Positions 45,607 to 55,776 of a stretch of 64,000 nucleotides of DNA are shown piece by piece. The stretch comes from Acholoe squamosa (Eukaryota > Annelida > Polychaeta > Phyllodocida > Polynoidae), in the NCBI GenBank assembly GCA_949317995.1, contig OX439044.1:23260733-23324732 (forward strand), given 5' to 3'. Every line of letters starts with the position of its first letter. Position 1 is the first letter of the stretch. The translations under genes and the position numbers were made by a program. The notes under the pieces were generated by a model, which saw only the letters and a list, made by a program, of their open reading frames with translations, ran no database searches and was not told the origin of the DNA.

Positions 45607-46970
45607 TTTGTTAGGTTAGTCAATTCAGACTTAAATTTTAGCATATTACTTGAGTCTAATCTCATGATCTCATCATATTCTAAATATACTATGGCCGCTA
45701 CTCCATGATCTAATTCTTCTTCTAATTTTATTACAAAACCTAAAGTACCAGTTTCAGTTAATTCAAAAGTTTCTGATGTTGCTCCGTCTTTAGAAATATC
45801 AAAGCAAAATAATGTTGTTCCCTCTTTAAATTCGTCTATGGTTACATTCTGTGCTTCATTTCTGAATATATCTCCTGTAGATTTAAGGAGAGCAAGATAA
45901 GCCATGTTATACATATTATTTGTAAAATCTAATTCATAATGATAAAAAGGAGTTCCTCCATCGTTTACTTTAAGTTCTATTTCTTTGACTTTAAAGTTTT
46001 CAAATTTAAATGGATTACGATTATGAGTGCCTGTGAAGCCATCTAAATGCACGAGACCAATTATGACTCTTTTAGGTAAAGGTGTGTTATTCACAACATG
46101 TGAAGCTTGAAGAATAGCTTTTTGAGGACCGAAAGTGACATATTTCATGTCTATTTTATGGATAGGAATATCCCATACAGGTAAATTAGTAGCTCTTGCT
46201 TCTTCTAATTCTTGATGAAAATCATCTGTTAATCTAACTCTTTTGACGTATAAGTTTATTTCTTGTACATCTATAATATATTTTTGAGCTTCTACTTTTG
46301 ACATTAAACAAAAAGTTTCATCTGCTCTATCTAATTCAATAGAAAGAGGCAAGTCCCCAGGTAATAATTTAGACTGTGAAAAAAGACTGTCATGTATTCT
46401 TACATGCACTTCAAACAATGTTCCGTTTTTTGTTTTTTCATATCTTTTTTTAGCTCCTGCATTGTGAGCTGTACCTGTTAAAGTGTTAACTTCATTGAAA
46501 TCTTTATTGTCTTTTATGTAAAAACCTAATGGTCCTAAACATTTAGCTGTAAGAGGATCATAACTTAAAGTAAATTCTATTATAGATTTGTAACCATATA
46601 AATCATTGCTGTCTGATATTCTTATTCCTCCTACGAAAACTTTTACATTCTTAAACATAGTAGCACCAAAATAATTAACAGGAAAAACTTTAGCATTATC
46701 ATTTATAGTTCCATCGTTAGCTGGAGCGTCAGGTGCTGTTTTATCTGCTTTCAATATTTTTGCTTTTATGTAAAGGTAACTGTTATGTAAAGAAACATAA
46801 TCTTTTTTGTTAGATTTTAATGTAAATTGAACAGTGTTGCTGTTTGGTGAAGCTGTAGGATCTATTTTTTCATAGTATGTTTTTATTCTTGTAGTATCAG
46901 TAGGAGGTATATATTTATAATCCAATTCCGAGCTTATACAATGATGTAAATTTTCACTTAAAAAAGACAT
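45603..46970 (-). CDS. Polinton-type major capsid protein (double jelly roll), 455 aa
   Basis: The N-terminus IPPTDTTRIKTYYEKIDP, then IQF-like TVQFTLKSN, DYVSLHNSYLYIKAKI, then FPVNYFGATMFKNVKVFVGG match the conserved start of Maverick/Polinton capsid proteins (a family often labelled F54H12.2-like). Length fits. The protein forms pseudohexameric capsomers. Candidate promoter motif TTGAGATAA at 47036-47044, 65 nt upstream. Open throughout. Confidence 0.88.
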   Translation of the reverse strand: MSFLSENLHHCISSELDYKYIPPTDTTRIKTYYEKIDPTASPNSNTVQFTLKSNKKDYVSLHNSYLYIKAKILKADKTAPDAPANDGTINDNAKVFPVNYFGATMFKNVKVFVGGIRISDSNDLYGYKSIIEFTLSYDPLTAKCLGPLGFYIKDNKDFNEVNTLTGTAHNAGAKKRYEKTKNGTLFEVHVRIHDSLFSQSKLLPGDLPLSIELDRADETFCLMSKVEAQKYIIDVQEINLYVKRVRLTDDFHQELEEARATNLPVWDIPIHKIDMKYVTFGPQKAILQASHVVNNTPLPKRVIIGLVHLDGFTGTHNRNPFKFENFKVKEIELKVNDGGTPFYHYELDFTNNMYNMAYLALLKSTGDIFRNEAQNVTIDEFKEGTTLFCFDISKDGATSETFELTETGTLGFVIKLEEELDHGVAAIVYLEYDEIMRLDSSNMLKFKSELTNLTK

Positions 46971-47035
46971 ATTTTTTGTTCAGGTGTATCTTCTTATTTT
47001 TACTTAAATAATATAAAAAAGATCAAGTTATCGGT

Positions 47036-47044
47036 TTATCTCAA
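47036..47044 (-). promoter_or_regulatory. TTGAGATAA motif upstream of the capsid gene
   Basis: One of seven copies of TGAGATAA located 31-74 nt before viral start codons; see the finding for the list. Confidence 0.5.
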
Positions 47045-47054
47045 GCTATTTATT

Positions 47055-47510
47055 CTATCCGAAAATATCACCATGACTTCCTTTTTTAAGTTTTCTTTTT
47101 CTGTTTCTCTTTTTTATAATTTTTGGCTGAGGAGATAATTTCCTTTCATTTGAAAAGTTTGAAATAACTTGAGAACCTAAATCAGACAAACTTTCTTCAG
47201 CTTCTCTTTTTATAGCCTTTTTTATATTTTCACCTTTTAAAACATTTTTTGCAATTTTTATTCCTCCTTTAAGAGCTCGTTTTCCTATTGCTTTACCTGC
47301 ACTTTTCACCGCAGGTGTAATGAGAGGTACGACTGTCTTAAATAAACCTTTAAGTATGCCACCTATACCATATCCTCTTTGATTTCTGCTTCCTATGAAA
47401 GGAGTTAGTGTATTATATCCACTTCCATATTGATTGTAAAATAATGGATTTTTATTTTCTCGTAAAAATTGCCTGTAAAGAAGTTTTTTATGAGCACAAT
47501 TCGAATACAT
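47055..47510 (-). CDS. pVI/pX-like minor virion protein, 151 aa
   Basis: Contains a glycine-rich amphipathic segment, GYGIGGILKGLFKTVVPLI, followed by a small-residue helix (SAGKAIGKRALKGGIKIAK) and a very basic C-terminus. This pattern is a standard Polinton protein compared with adenoviral pVI/pX membrane-active or core peptides. LKGG|I (residues ~80-84) matches an adenain site. TTGAGATAA lies 31 nt upstream. Confidence 0.75.
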   Translation of the reverse strand: MYSNCAHKKLLYRQFLRENKNPLFYNQYGSGYNTLTPFIGSRNQRGYGIGGILKGLFKTVVPLITPAVKSAGKAIGKRALKGGIKIAKNVLKGENIKKAIKREAEESLSDLGSQVISNFSNERKLSPQPKIIKKRNRKRKLKKGSHGDIFG

Positions 47511-47541
47511 TTTTATTTATTTTGCTAGGATTTTTTCTTCT

Positions 47542-47550
47542 TTATCTCAA
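47542..47550 (-). promoter_or_regulatory. TTGAGATAA motif upstream of the pVI-like gene
   Basis: Complete nine-base match, 31 nt from the ATG at 47510. Confidence 0.5.
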
Positions 47551-47571
47551 ATGCTTTTTCTTTATTTATTA

Positions 47572-48669
47572 CTATTTTTTCCATTTTGTGTCCCAATCTT
47601 TCCCATAATATTTAGGGTTGGTTTTTCTTGATCTCCCATATCGTGTTTTACGTGGTGATGCTTTAGACGAACTTTTTTTCTTTTTTGTTCCTCCAAAAAT
47701 ATCTTCAGAAGGAGGGGTAGAGGACATAGGTTCTATTTCACTTTCTTCATCGAATTTTTGTTCAAAAGAAGTTGGTTTTATTTTCTTAATTTTTATTTCT
47801 TCTCTTATTCCTCCACTTGCTTCATCTTTTTTATTTTCTTCAGATTCTGTGAAGGTTTTTTCTTCTCCCGAAGGTATAAATAATTTTTGTTTACCATATT
47901 CTGGAGGATAATTTAAATTATCATCGTCTACGCTGTCAGAATCTTTAAATAATGATTTTTCAATTGGATCATCGTAATCATTTTCTGAATATTCATCATC
48001 TGTTGCTTCTATGGATTCTATCTTTCCTTTTTCAATTTTTTTATGTATCTGTCGTTGTCGTTTTTTTATAATGTCTATATTTTGATCTTCTACAGGATAT
48101 TTTTTTATTTTATAAGCGTCAGCATCCTGCTTGCTTTTTCCTGGTTTATTGAGAAACCAAGATTTAGGTATATGTGGAGATAAATTATACCAAAGTTCAT
48201 TAATGCCAAGACGTTCTTTTTTTATGCTAGTATTAGAAAAAAATTTCATTATGTCTATCACATTAGAATTTTTTAGCAGTTTTCCGTTCATTATTATTTC
48301 ACCTTGATCATTCCAAAAAAATTGTAAAGCTAACATTTTTTTTAAAATTTCTTTTATGTAAGGTATTTGTGCTTGTCTTATATGTGATAATATTTCTTCT
48401 ATAGATATACCTGTATGAAAAGATTTTTCAGATTGATTTTCTTGAAAATAAGAAAAAAAAGTAGGATTTTGTTTAGATATATCTTGATTAGTACTTAAAA
48501 CTTTATATGGTTGAATGTTATACATTTTTTCTGCTAATATTTCTTTTTGTCTTTCAAGAACAGGATTTTTTTCATTTTTAGTTTCTTTCGTCTTAATTTC
48601 TTCTATAGCTCTAAGTTTTTTATATGTAACTAAAGGAATGACAATACTTTTTTTGAAAGAAGCAGTCAT
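47572..48669 (-). CDS. Polinton conserved virion-associated protein, 365 aa
   Basis: Residues ~85-185 contain 'ILSHIRQAQIP', 'FFWNDQGEIIMNGK' and 'NSNVIDIMKFF', a pattern found in a conserved Polinton protein of unknown role encoded next to the capsid genes. The C-terminal half is acidic, then basic (TKKKKSSSKASPRK). IFGG|T near residue 325 fits an adenain cleavage site. Open and full-length by appearance. Confidence 0.65.
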   Translation of the reverse strand: MTASFKKSIVIPLVTYKKLRAIEEIKTKETKNEKNPVLERQKEILAEKMYNIQPYKVLSTNQDISKQNPTFFSYFQENQSEKSFHTGISIEEILSHIRQAQIPYIKEILKKMLALQFFWNDQGEIIMNGKLLKNSNVIDIMKFFSNTSIKKERLGINELWYNLSPHIPKSWFLNKPGKSKQDADAYKIKKYPVEDQNIDIIKKRQRQIHKKIEKGKIESIEATDDEYSENDYDDPIEKSLFKDSDSVDDDNLNYPPEYGKQKLFIPSGEEKTFTESEENKKDEASGGIREEIKIKKIKPTSFEQKFDEESEIEPMSSTPPSEDIFGGTKKKKSSSKASPRKTRYGRSRKTNPKYYGKDWDTKWKK

Positions 48670-48670
48670 A

Positions 48671-49102
48671 TTATTGTCTACTTCCTGCTAAACCTCCTAG
48701 TAAAGTTACGGCTAAAGGAATAAGCATAGACAAAAAACCACCTTTTTGTTTCAAAACTGCTTTCCTTTTTTTGTTATTCACACGTCTATTTACTAAAAAT
48801 CTTAAAAATTTTTTATGCTTTTTAAGTTTAGCATAAGAAAAAGGACTTAATTCAATGTTTCCTTTTAGTACGTTATAAATGCACTGACATATAGCATCTA
48901 TGTCTTCTTTTCCTGCATATTCTATCAGAAGATTTCTTTTTTTTTTATTTTTAGTGTTACTTAAGACCGTAAGGAAAGCTAATTGCCTAGACAAATTAGG
49001 TCTTTTGTTTCTTTTAGTCTTTTTCTTTAAAATTCTTTTTTTCCCCTTCCTTTTTAATATAGGTCCTTTTTTTAACAATGAAGATTTCCTTTTCTTAGGC
49101 AT
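48671..49102 (-). CDS. Basic core-like Polinton protein, 143 aa
   Basis: Very basic N-terminus (about 35 residues, K/R-rich), then a helical domain (RQLAFLTVLS, DAICQCIYNVLKGNIELS, KLKKHKKFLRFLV) and a C-terminal hydrophobic QKGGFLSMLIPLAVTLLGGL. This arrangement recurs in a widespread Polinton protein family. It probably binds DNA or coats the virion interior. LLGG|L near the C-terminus is a candidate adenain site. Its 3' end nearly abuts the 365-aa gene. Confidence 0.72.
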   Translation of the reverse strand: MPKKRKSSLLKKGPILKRKGKKRILKKKTKRNKRPNLSRQLAFLTVLSNTKNKKKRNLLIEYAGKEDIDAICQCIYNVLKGNIELSPFSYAKLKKHKKFLRFLVNRRVNNKKRKAVLKQKGGFLSMLIPLAVTLLGGLAGSRQ

Positions 49103-49179
49103 TTTCTAAAACGTAATAAACAAAACTATTTCTTGTCTTTTATATCATTCTTTATTTCATTTATCACACGTAAATTTTT

Positions 49180-49839
49180 TTAAGTTTTATTTGGAATATA
49201 AACATCTTGACCTACATCAAAAATATTTCCTCTTAATCTGTATTCTTGTGGAGTTTTTTGATGTCCGTCTATTAAGAGATAAGAATGTGGTTTTCTAGTT
49301 GCTTCATTAAAAATATTGATAAAGGTTTTATGATTTTTTGGTAATAATTTTCTTCCTAATATTTGAGGCACTGTTTGATCTAAAGGAGAATTAAATATAA
49401 CAAGGTAAGTAGCATTTCTGTTCACAGTTTGTCTTTCTTTCCCTTCAGAAAAAAAATTTTGAGATATATATATCACATTTAAACCTTCATGATGACAAGT
49501 TTGAGTAAATAATTTTCCTATTTCTGCATTATTACTGCTTTCTTTCATTAAGTCATCTAATATAATAAGTCCATTTAAGTTCGGTTTTATGTATTTATCA
49601 AAAGAAGAAGGAATACCATTAATGAAAATAACGTCTTTATCTTGCATTATAGAAGGTTTTTTAGGAGGTGTTTGACCATAACACCAAATAAAATAATCTA
49701 TGATTTTGTCTAATATGCGATCACTGTTTTTTATTAAATTATGAACAAAAGTAGTTTTACCACTGTTACTAGGACCTGCTACAATCATAGAAAAAGGTAT
49801 TCTAATACATGCATTGAAAATAGGAAATTCTATGTGCTC

Positions 49840-49842
<3 letters not shown>
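49180..49842 (-). CDS. Packaging ATPase (FtsK/HerA-type), 220 aa
   Basis: Walker A GPSNSGKT at residues 23-30 and Walker B LIILDDL at 92-98, followed by YISQNFF, typical of the Polinton A32-like ATPases that pump DNA into capsids. Length is usual. Between its start codon and the integrase stop there is an uninterrupted run of about 23 A (minus strand). Confidence 0.9.

Positions 49843-49864
<22 letters not shown>
49842..49864 (-). repeat. Homopolymer of about 23 A (minus strand) between integrase and ATPase
   Basis: A T-run on the plus strand from the ATPase ATG to the integrase stop. It could be an old retroposed tail, slippage, or assembly length error. Confidence 0.85.
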
Positions 49865-49870
<6 letters not shown>

Positions 49871-50834
49871 CTTCAATTTTAACTAGTTCTTCTTTATAAA
49901 AATTACCACTTAATTTTTCATTGTTTTTATCAATTAATACATATGTTGCAGGCCAAGTTCTAAGAACATAAGCTACTTGAAAAATTTCTTTTTTCCAATG
50001 AGAAGAATATCCTCTTCTAAAAGTAGTTTTATATTTAGTAATTCTAACTTTATCTCCAACTTTAAAGGGTAAATGATGTTTTTTAGAGAATAAATATTTC
50101 CCGTATTGTTTTATCCATATTTTTTTTTCGTTTGCTTCAGTTACTTCTGAAGGACTTATACCTAAGGTTCTATGCTTACTGTGATTATAACTATATACTA
50201 AATTTTGAAGTACATCTATATATCTCAAAGTCTTTTTGAAAGTAAGATATTTATATATTTTATCTTGTATAGTACGATTGAATCTTTCTACTATCGCACT
50301 TTTAGTGTCTTGTGATGTACTGAAAAATTTAATGTTATTTTCTTTTAAATATTTTCTGAATACACCTTTAAATTCACTTCCGTCATCAAATTGTATAATT
50401 CTAGGCTTAACTTTTCTTTTTATTAATATATTTTTAAAGCCATCTAAAGTGACGGAAGCTGTTTTGTTTTTTAAAGGAAAAATATAAGCATAACAAGAAA
50501 AACAATCTATACAAGCAAGTAAATATTTGATATCATCATTTTCATCTTTTAAATTAAATATACTAATTAAATCTATTTGCCATTGATCATTTATACCTTT
50601 TACTATAGTTTTTCTTCGTAAAAATCTATGTTTTATTTTTTTGTGAGAAGTATAGGTTCTAGTGTTATGAAGAAAAGCTGATACATCCGTATGAGTTATA
50701 TTTTTATTTTTTTTCTTTGCACTTTCATATAATTTATTTGCAGAACTGAAAGAGGCAGGATCAGACGGATCGAAAAATATTTCTTTTAAAATATTTTCTT
50801 TGTTTTTAGTTTGTTGGTTCATATTTTTTGACAC
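49863..50834 (-). CDS. Retroviral-like integrase (Polinton c-int), 323 aa
   Basis: The rve core has Asp88 (QWQIDLIS), Asp150 (IIQFDDGSEF) and Glu183 (IVERFNRT). An N-terminal helical region and a C-terminal SH3-like module (FKVGDKVRITKYK, residues ~265-315) flank it. It would insert the linear viral DNA into host chromosomes. Open throughout. The 5' flank (50835-51053) is a non-coding spacer that does not contain the TTGAGATAA motif. Confidence 0.92.
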
Positions 50835-51053
50835 ATATATTTCCTGTATTACATTACAGAGACGGAAATCCGATATGCATGGTTTCGTTCTAATATATCA
50901 AATAATTTTTATACATGAATAGAACGATACATATAATCACGTGATTTTAAACCATCTCAATGTAATAGAAAGTGTGTCGATATCATATTATGCTGTCAGA
51001 TTTCACGGTTATCCATGAAATTTTTTAAATTTTATTCATCAAATAAAAAATGT
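50835..51053. other. Spacer upstream of integrase
   Basis: No gene. Contains 'atcacgtgatt' (E-box CACGTG near 50938) and AT-rich sequence. Confidence 0.4.
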
Positions 51054-51785
51054 TTACTGATTTACAGGCATGTAAATAGGGATGAAGCCACTTGGTTTCA
51101 TAATTCCATCTATGTTAAACATCAGACTTTTGTTTCCCGTTTTTGTTTTTCTTGAACTAGTATTGATTTTAGTTTTATTTCGCGAGGTATTAGATTGCTG
51201 CTTGTTCACATTTCTCTTTCTTTTAACTTGCACCTTTTCCTTTCTTTCTGCTTTTTCATTTTCATCTTGACTTAAGTCATCATCACTTGTATTATTTTCC
51301 ACTGTGCTAGAAGTCTTATTTATTTTTTTCTTCTTTTTCTTGACTTGTACTTTTACTTTTTTTTCTTCATATTCATTTTCATTATGACTTACATTATCAT
51401 CACTCTCTTCTTTTCTTCTCTTCAGGTTTTCGTTTTCTTTCTTGATAGGACGGACGATGTTTAATTCAACATTCTTGGTGGAGTCATTTTTTTCTTCTTC
51501 TGAAGACATGCTGTTCGAGTCTTCATTTTCACTCAAGTCTTCCATGACTTTTATATTGAAATTTTGTGCAGATTTAGCTTTGCTCTTTAACTTTTCTTTC
51601 ATGTATTTATTGTAGCAGGCATTACATCTCAAGTGATTTTCATCAGACGTAAAATAATGATAAGATTGAAAAGGTCTATGGCACCTTATACATTCTTGTA
51701 CCATTGACTCTGCACATTTTAAACAATATTTTTTATTTTTTACTAAATCAGCATTTTTACCACAAAATTCACATTTAGAAACCAT
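51054..51785 (-). CDS. Viral zinc-finger protein with charged tail, 243 aa
   Basis: The N-terminal 60 residues have four C-x2-C pairs (CEFC, CLKC, CIRC, CNAC), suggesting a two-zinc ribbon or treble-clef module. The rest is alternating acidic and lysine-rich low-complexity sequence. No family recognised; a nucleic-acid or regulatory role is a guess. TTGAGATAA lies 59 nt upstream (51845-51853). Confidence 0.6.
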   Translation of the reverse strand: MVSKCEFCGKNADLVKNKKYCLKCAESMVQECIRCHRPFQSYHYFTSDENHLRCNACYNKYMKEKLKSKAKSAQNFNIKVMEDLSENEDSNSMSSEEEKNDSTKNVELNIVRPIKKENENLKRRKEESDDNVSHNENEYEEKKVKVQVKKKKKKINKTSSTVENNTSDDDLSQDENEKAERKEKVQVKRKRNVNKQQSNTSRNKTKINTSSRKTKTGNKSLMFNIDGIMKPSGFIPIYMPVNQ

Positions 51786-51844
51786 TTTTTATCATAAAAA
51801 AATTGAAATGATTATTTTTAAAGCTAATCAGGTAAGTCAATCAT

Positions 51845-51853
51845 TTATCTCAA
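51845..51853 (-). promoter_or_regulatory. TTGAGATAA motif upstream of the 243-aa gene
   Basis: Complete nine-base match, 59 nt from the ATG. Confidence 0.45.
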
Positions 51854-51869
51854 TAATATTTTCATGATA

Positions 51870-52187
51870 TTATTCACTACCGTCATTTTCACTTAATTCC
51901 ATTTCACTTTCACTGTTGCTATCACTACTTAAGTTTTGTTCTTTTTCTTTCTTTTTTTTCATTTTTTCTTGTTTGTTTTCTTTCTTTAATTTCTTAAGTT
52001 TTTCAATTTTTTTATATATTTTATTTTTCATTCGAAGCAGAAGGTCAAACTCTTCTTTTTGAAGAGATATGCTTTTATCTTCAGTCAAGTCATGAAAATG
52101 TAAATATATATTTCCTTTAAATCTATTTATATCTATTCTTTTGCTGCGGCCGAAAGCCAAAGTAGGGTATTTTCCTGATTTGTTCAT
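51870..52187 (-). CDS. PC4-like ssDNA-binding protein, 105 aa
   Basis: Residues ~12-55 (GRSKRIDINRFKGNIYLHFH ... ISLQKEEFDLLLRMKN) fit the PC4/p15 fold: a KR-V/I start, FKG turn, strand, then 'isL..eef..L'. PC4 proteins bind single-stranded DNA and assist transcription or replication. The tail is lysine-rich then acidic. It follows PolB directly, with TGAGATAA 68 nt upstream of its start, inside the last codons of PolB. Confidence 0.7.
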   Translation of the reverse strand: MNKSGKYPTLAFGRSKRIDINRFKGNIYLHFHDLTEDKSISLQKEEFDLLLRMKNKIYKKIEKLKKLKKENKQEKMKKKKEKEQNLSSDSNSESEMELSENDGSE

Positions 52188-52250
52188 TTTCTGTTTTTCT
52201 TTTGTTATGCCTTCAGCTTTCTTTATAATGTTACTAAGGTGAAAGTTTTT

Positions 52251-55200
52251 TCAAGTTATCTCATGATGTTTTTTCCTTTTTTTCTTTTTCATTTCTGGAA
52301 AAGGTATTTCGTTTCTTTTTCTTTTTTTCTTTGTTTTAGGTATACTATAGTGTCCATAAGCAAGAGATTTTATCCCACCATCACATAAATATCTTTTATC
52401 TTCAAAAGGAGAAAGAGAAATTTTATGTAAGGAAATGGTGTACACTTTATGTTTTAGACTTACTATATTACTGAATCGATCTTCTCTTATTTTATTTTCG
52501 AATAAGACTTTTTTAAAGTTACCATGTTTTATTTCTCGTATACAACTTTTTTTTAATGCCTTTCACTTTTTTCTCTTCTTCCCCAGTTTCATAAAGAATA
52601 GAATACATTTTAGGTCTTAATGCTATAAATTCTTTTATTTTTTTCCCTCCTGTTTCATCTTTGAATTTTCCTAAAACTTTCATATTTTTAGAGGAAAATA
52701 AAGGATGGCTTTCTTTAAGATTAGAAAAATCAAAATAATTTTCTATATTTCTTATTTTTTCTAAGAAATTTTCATCTTTGATGTAATAAATGAATGAGTC
52801 TGTATCTGTGTACAATAATTGAATTATACTTTCTGAAAAAGCAGGTAACATGATATTGTAATGAAAATTAAACATCCATAATTTTGATAGTTCTAATACT
52901 GTAAATCCTATGTATATAGGTTTATTTAAAAGAATTCATTCTTTGTTATATTGTATACCTACGAAGTCTTTTTGGAAGATATGAAGTGATTTAAAATTTG
53001 GTTTTCTTATAAGTTTTTCACTTACTGAGGGATTAGAAGTTAATTTCATAGTTGATCTTTTCTTAACATTTTCCAATGTTTTCCCAAAAGTGCTATTAAT
53101 TAAAAGCTTAAAAAATTCTTTGTCAAAAGAAGAAGTAGCTAAGGTTCTTTTTCTTGTATTAAAATTGATGTATGGTTTCATCCAATCTTTTTGTTTAAAT
53201 GAAAGAACTCTATGTATTTTTTTAATTTTCATTCCTAGGTTTAGATATAGCTTTAAGTTACGGTAATGTATAACATAATTCTCCTTTTGATTTAAGTTAC
53301 ATATCAATTTCTTTCCTCCTTTTTTATATGAAATTCCTATGTCTTTGAGTACTTGTTCAGCATAAGGAGATAAATCTTCCTTTTTTATTTCTAATTTTTC
53401 TGGTGCTGAAGGAAAAGAATTATGCCTATTATGAAGGTTTGCAGGATAAGATAGAGTTACCTCCATAATATAACCTGTCTCGTTATTGTCTGGAATGCTA
53501 CATATTTCTAATTTATTTATTTCTTCTTTTTCTAACCATTTGAAATCAGAAATAGGTAAAAAATCTGCTAAACACTTTCCATACAAATTGTTGCAATCAA
53601 TATAAAAAATATGTTCATCAGGTTCTTCTGCCACGGCATACCTGTGAGAAACGTTAGTTATCCCTCCTCTTACACCTGTTTCTATGAAATTGTACATTTC
53701 TATGTCCGAAAATAAATCTAATTTAACCCCAGTATATTTCAGCATGGCTTGATAACTTAAGCTTGGTGAAGTAAGAAAATGTGACGGATCTAATCCATAG
53801 TAATCTAAAGCCTTTTCTCTGAAAGATTCGAACACGTCACATAAAAGCAACACGTCTATTTTTAAATATTCTCTCAAATAATCTTTTAGGTTCTTGCATT
53901 TGAAAGCTTTGAACATAAAAAGAGCATGCTGGTAATCTTCGCTAGAAATGTGTTCTTTTGTTAAAGAAGAATAAAAATATTTTCTTGCAGGTAATTTTTT
54001 TTCTTTCAAAACACTCCATGAATTTATGTAATCATAACACATAACTCCTTTACGGATAACATAAGGTAATAATTTTTTATCTTTTAAATGCTTCTTTGTT
54101 TCATAGAAGTTATCAGTTCCTTTTTTATTCATAAGATTTGCTAATTTAGCTAAAGAAGTAGGAAGAAATTGAAAAGAATCTATGAAACGAAAATTCTCAA
54201 AACTTAAAGTCAAAAATTTTTCGGACGATTTTGCTATGACAGATATATTTTTCTCGTCCACATATTTATACAATTTTTGAATAAGAAAATGAGTGTCATA
54301 GTTCATGCTATTGTGAATAACAATAGGTATTTTTAATTTATCCATCCTTAAAGACGTATAAGTAAGATTACATCTGTTACAAGCATAGTTTATATCTCTC
54401 CCTTTACCTTCTCGCCCTATATGAGAATGATCTAAAACTTTACGTATACCTTTACGAGTCAACGAAACCCCACAAATGTAACATTTTCTCTGCTTAGCTA
54501 CATGAGAAATATCCTGAGGAGTTAATTTTATAGGTTCTCTTTTATGGTGTAAAATATAAGATATTTCAGCTCTTTTTTGATATAAATAAGAGACAAAATT
54601 TGATATGACATTTTTTCCTACATATATGAAAGGATCTTGATTGTATTCTTTATATTTTGACACCATTATAGCACCGAAAGCATTTAATTTATGTTCGCGT
54701 TCACATAAAGATTTACCTTTATAAATTGGTTCTTTCATTTTATAATTATAACATTCAAAATCTGCATAAATGATAAAAGGACTTTTCACTTTATTTTTGA
54801 AATCTGTAAAATTAAGATGTGAACCTGTAGGTGGCATATAGTATCCTTGTCCTACGTAAGGATTTTTATTACAATTCTGAGTTATGTGGGACTTATATTT
54901 TTTTTCTGAGCAAAAAGATATCAAGCATTTGTAACAAAAATATCTAGTTTTTTTCAAAAAAAAAGGGCTTATAAACTTATGTAAATTCCTAATCAAATAG
55001 TAGTGATCATCATATAATAATAAATCAACATGTCTTCCTTCAGAAACAGAAGTCGAATTAGTAGAAATATACATAGGGAAAGGTTGAATTATCTTTTGCT
55101 CTGTTTCTAACATACCAAATACATTTATTGTTAAATTGTTCTTTTTTTCAAAATGTGATATTTCATTTAATTTCACAGGAAAAGTAATAAAAGAAAGATT

Positions 55201-55776
55201 CAATTCATTTAAAAAAATATCATAAGATTTTGCTAAATTTGAATTATTTGTTACTTTATGTAGACCAGCTAAAACAGAATAAAGAAAGCATTTATTACCA
55301 GTTCCTTTTATATTTAAAATCGATTTTTTTTTGTCTATTAAGTCTTTAGTCTTTTGTGTTTCTTTTCCTCCTAAAGGGTTATATTTAAAAATTGAAATTC
55401 TAAGAACTTTGATTTTTTTAAGAAACCATCCTGATCCCATGTGAAGGAAAGAATAACAAAATCCTAATATAACAGAAAAACTAGACCTAATTGTTTCTTC
55501 TAAATTTAAAGAATCAAAACGGAATTGAACCGGACTCAAAAACCATGGTTCTATTTGAAAATATTCACTAGTTTCTAAGTTATATTTTCCTAAAATAACG
55601 CAAAATCCTATCTGAAATTTAACTCCGCCTTCTTCTTTCTTTACTTTTAATATATTTTTTTTCACTTTTTTAAAATTTTTGAACAGAAATAAATCAGGAT
55701 CATATTTTAAAGAATTAGAATAGATGATATCATATTCTGTGATAAGATTTTTTAATGCTCTACGACGATAAATCAT
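52251..55776 (-). pseudogene. polB: Protein-primed type DNA polymerase B, broken by one stop and one frameshift
   Basis: The N-terminal ~270 residues include the Polinton segment WFLKKIK and a CFLYSVLAGLH region. Next are a zinc finger (C281...C302) and exonuclease motifs Exo I YADFE (D339, E341), Exo II HNSMNYD (D494) and Exo III YLKID (Y637, D641). An EndoVII-like cysteine/histidine insertion (CYIC ... DHSH ... CNRC, 432-469) sits between Exo I and Exo II. Polymerase motif A is DCNNLYG (D727) and motif B KLLINSTFGK; motif C YTDTDS lies beyond the first break. Break 1 is an in-frame TGA at 52936-52938. Break 2 is a frame change in an A8 run at 52547-52554. The C-terminal part then runs to a stop at 52251. 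As read, the product lacks motif C, so it should be inactive. Its start overlaps the preceding stop (TAATG). Confidence 0.92.

Noticed and set aside
34184..52938. UGA recoding or a variant genetic code as an explanation of the lone TGA stops
   Set aside because: TAF8 and intact viral genes use standard stops, and frameshifts are also present, so ordinary decay or sequence error fits better.
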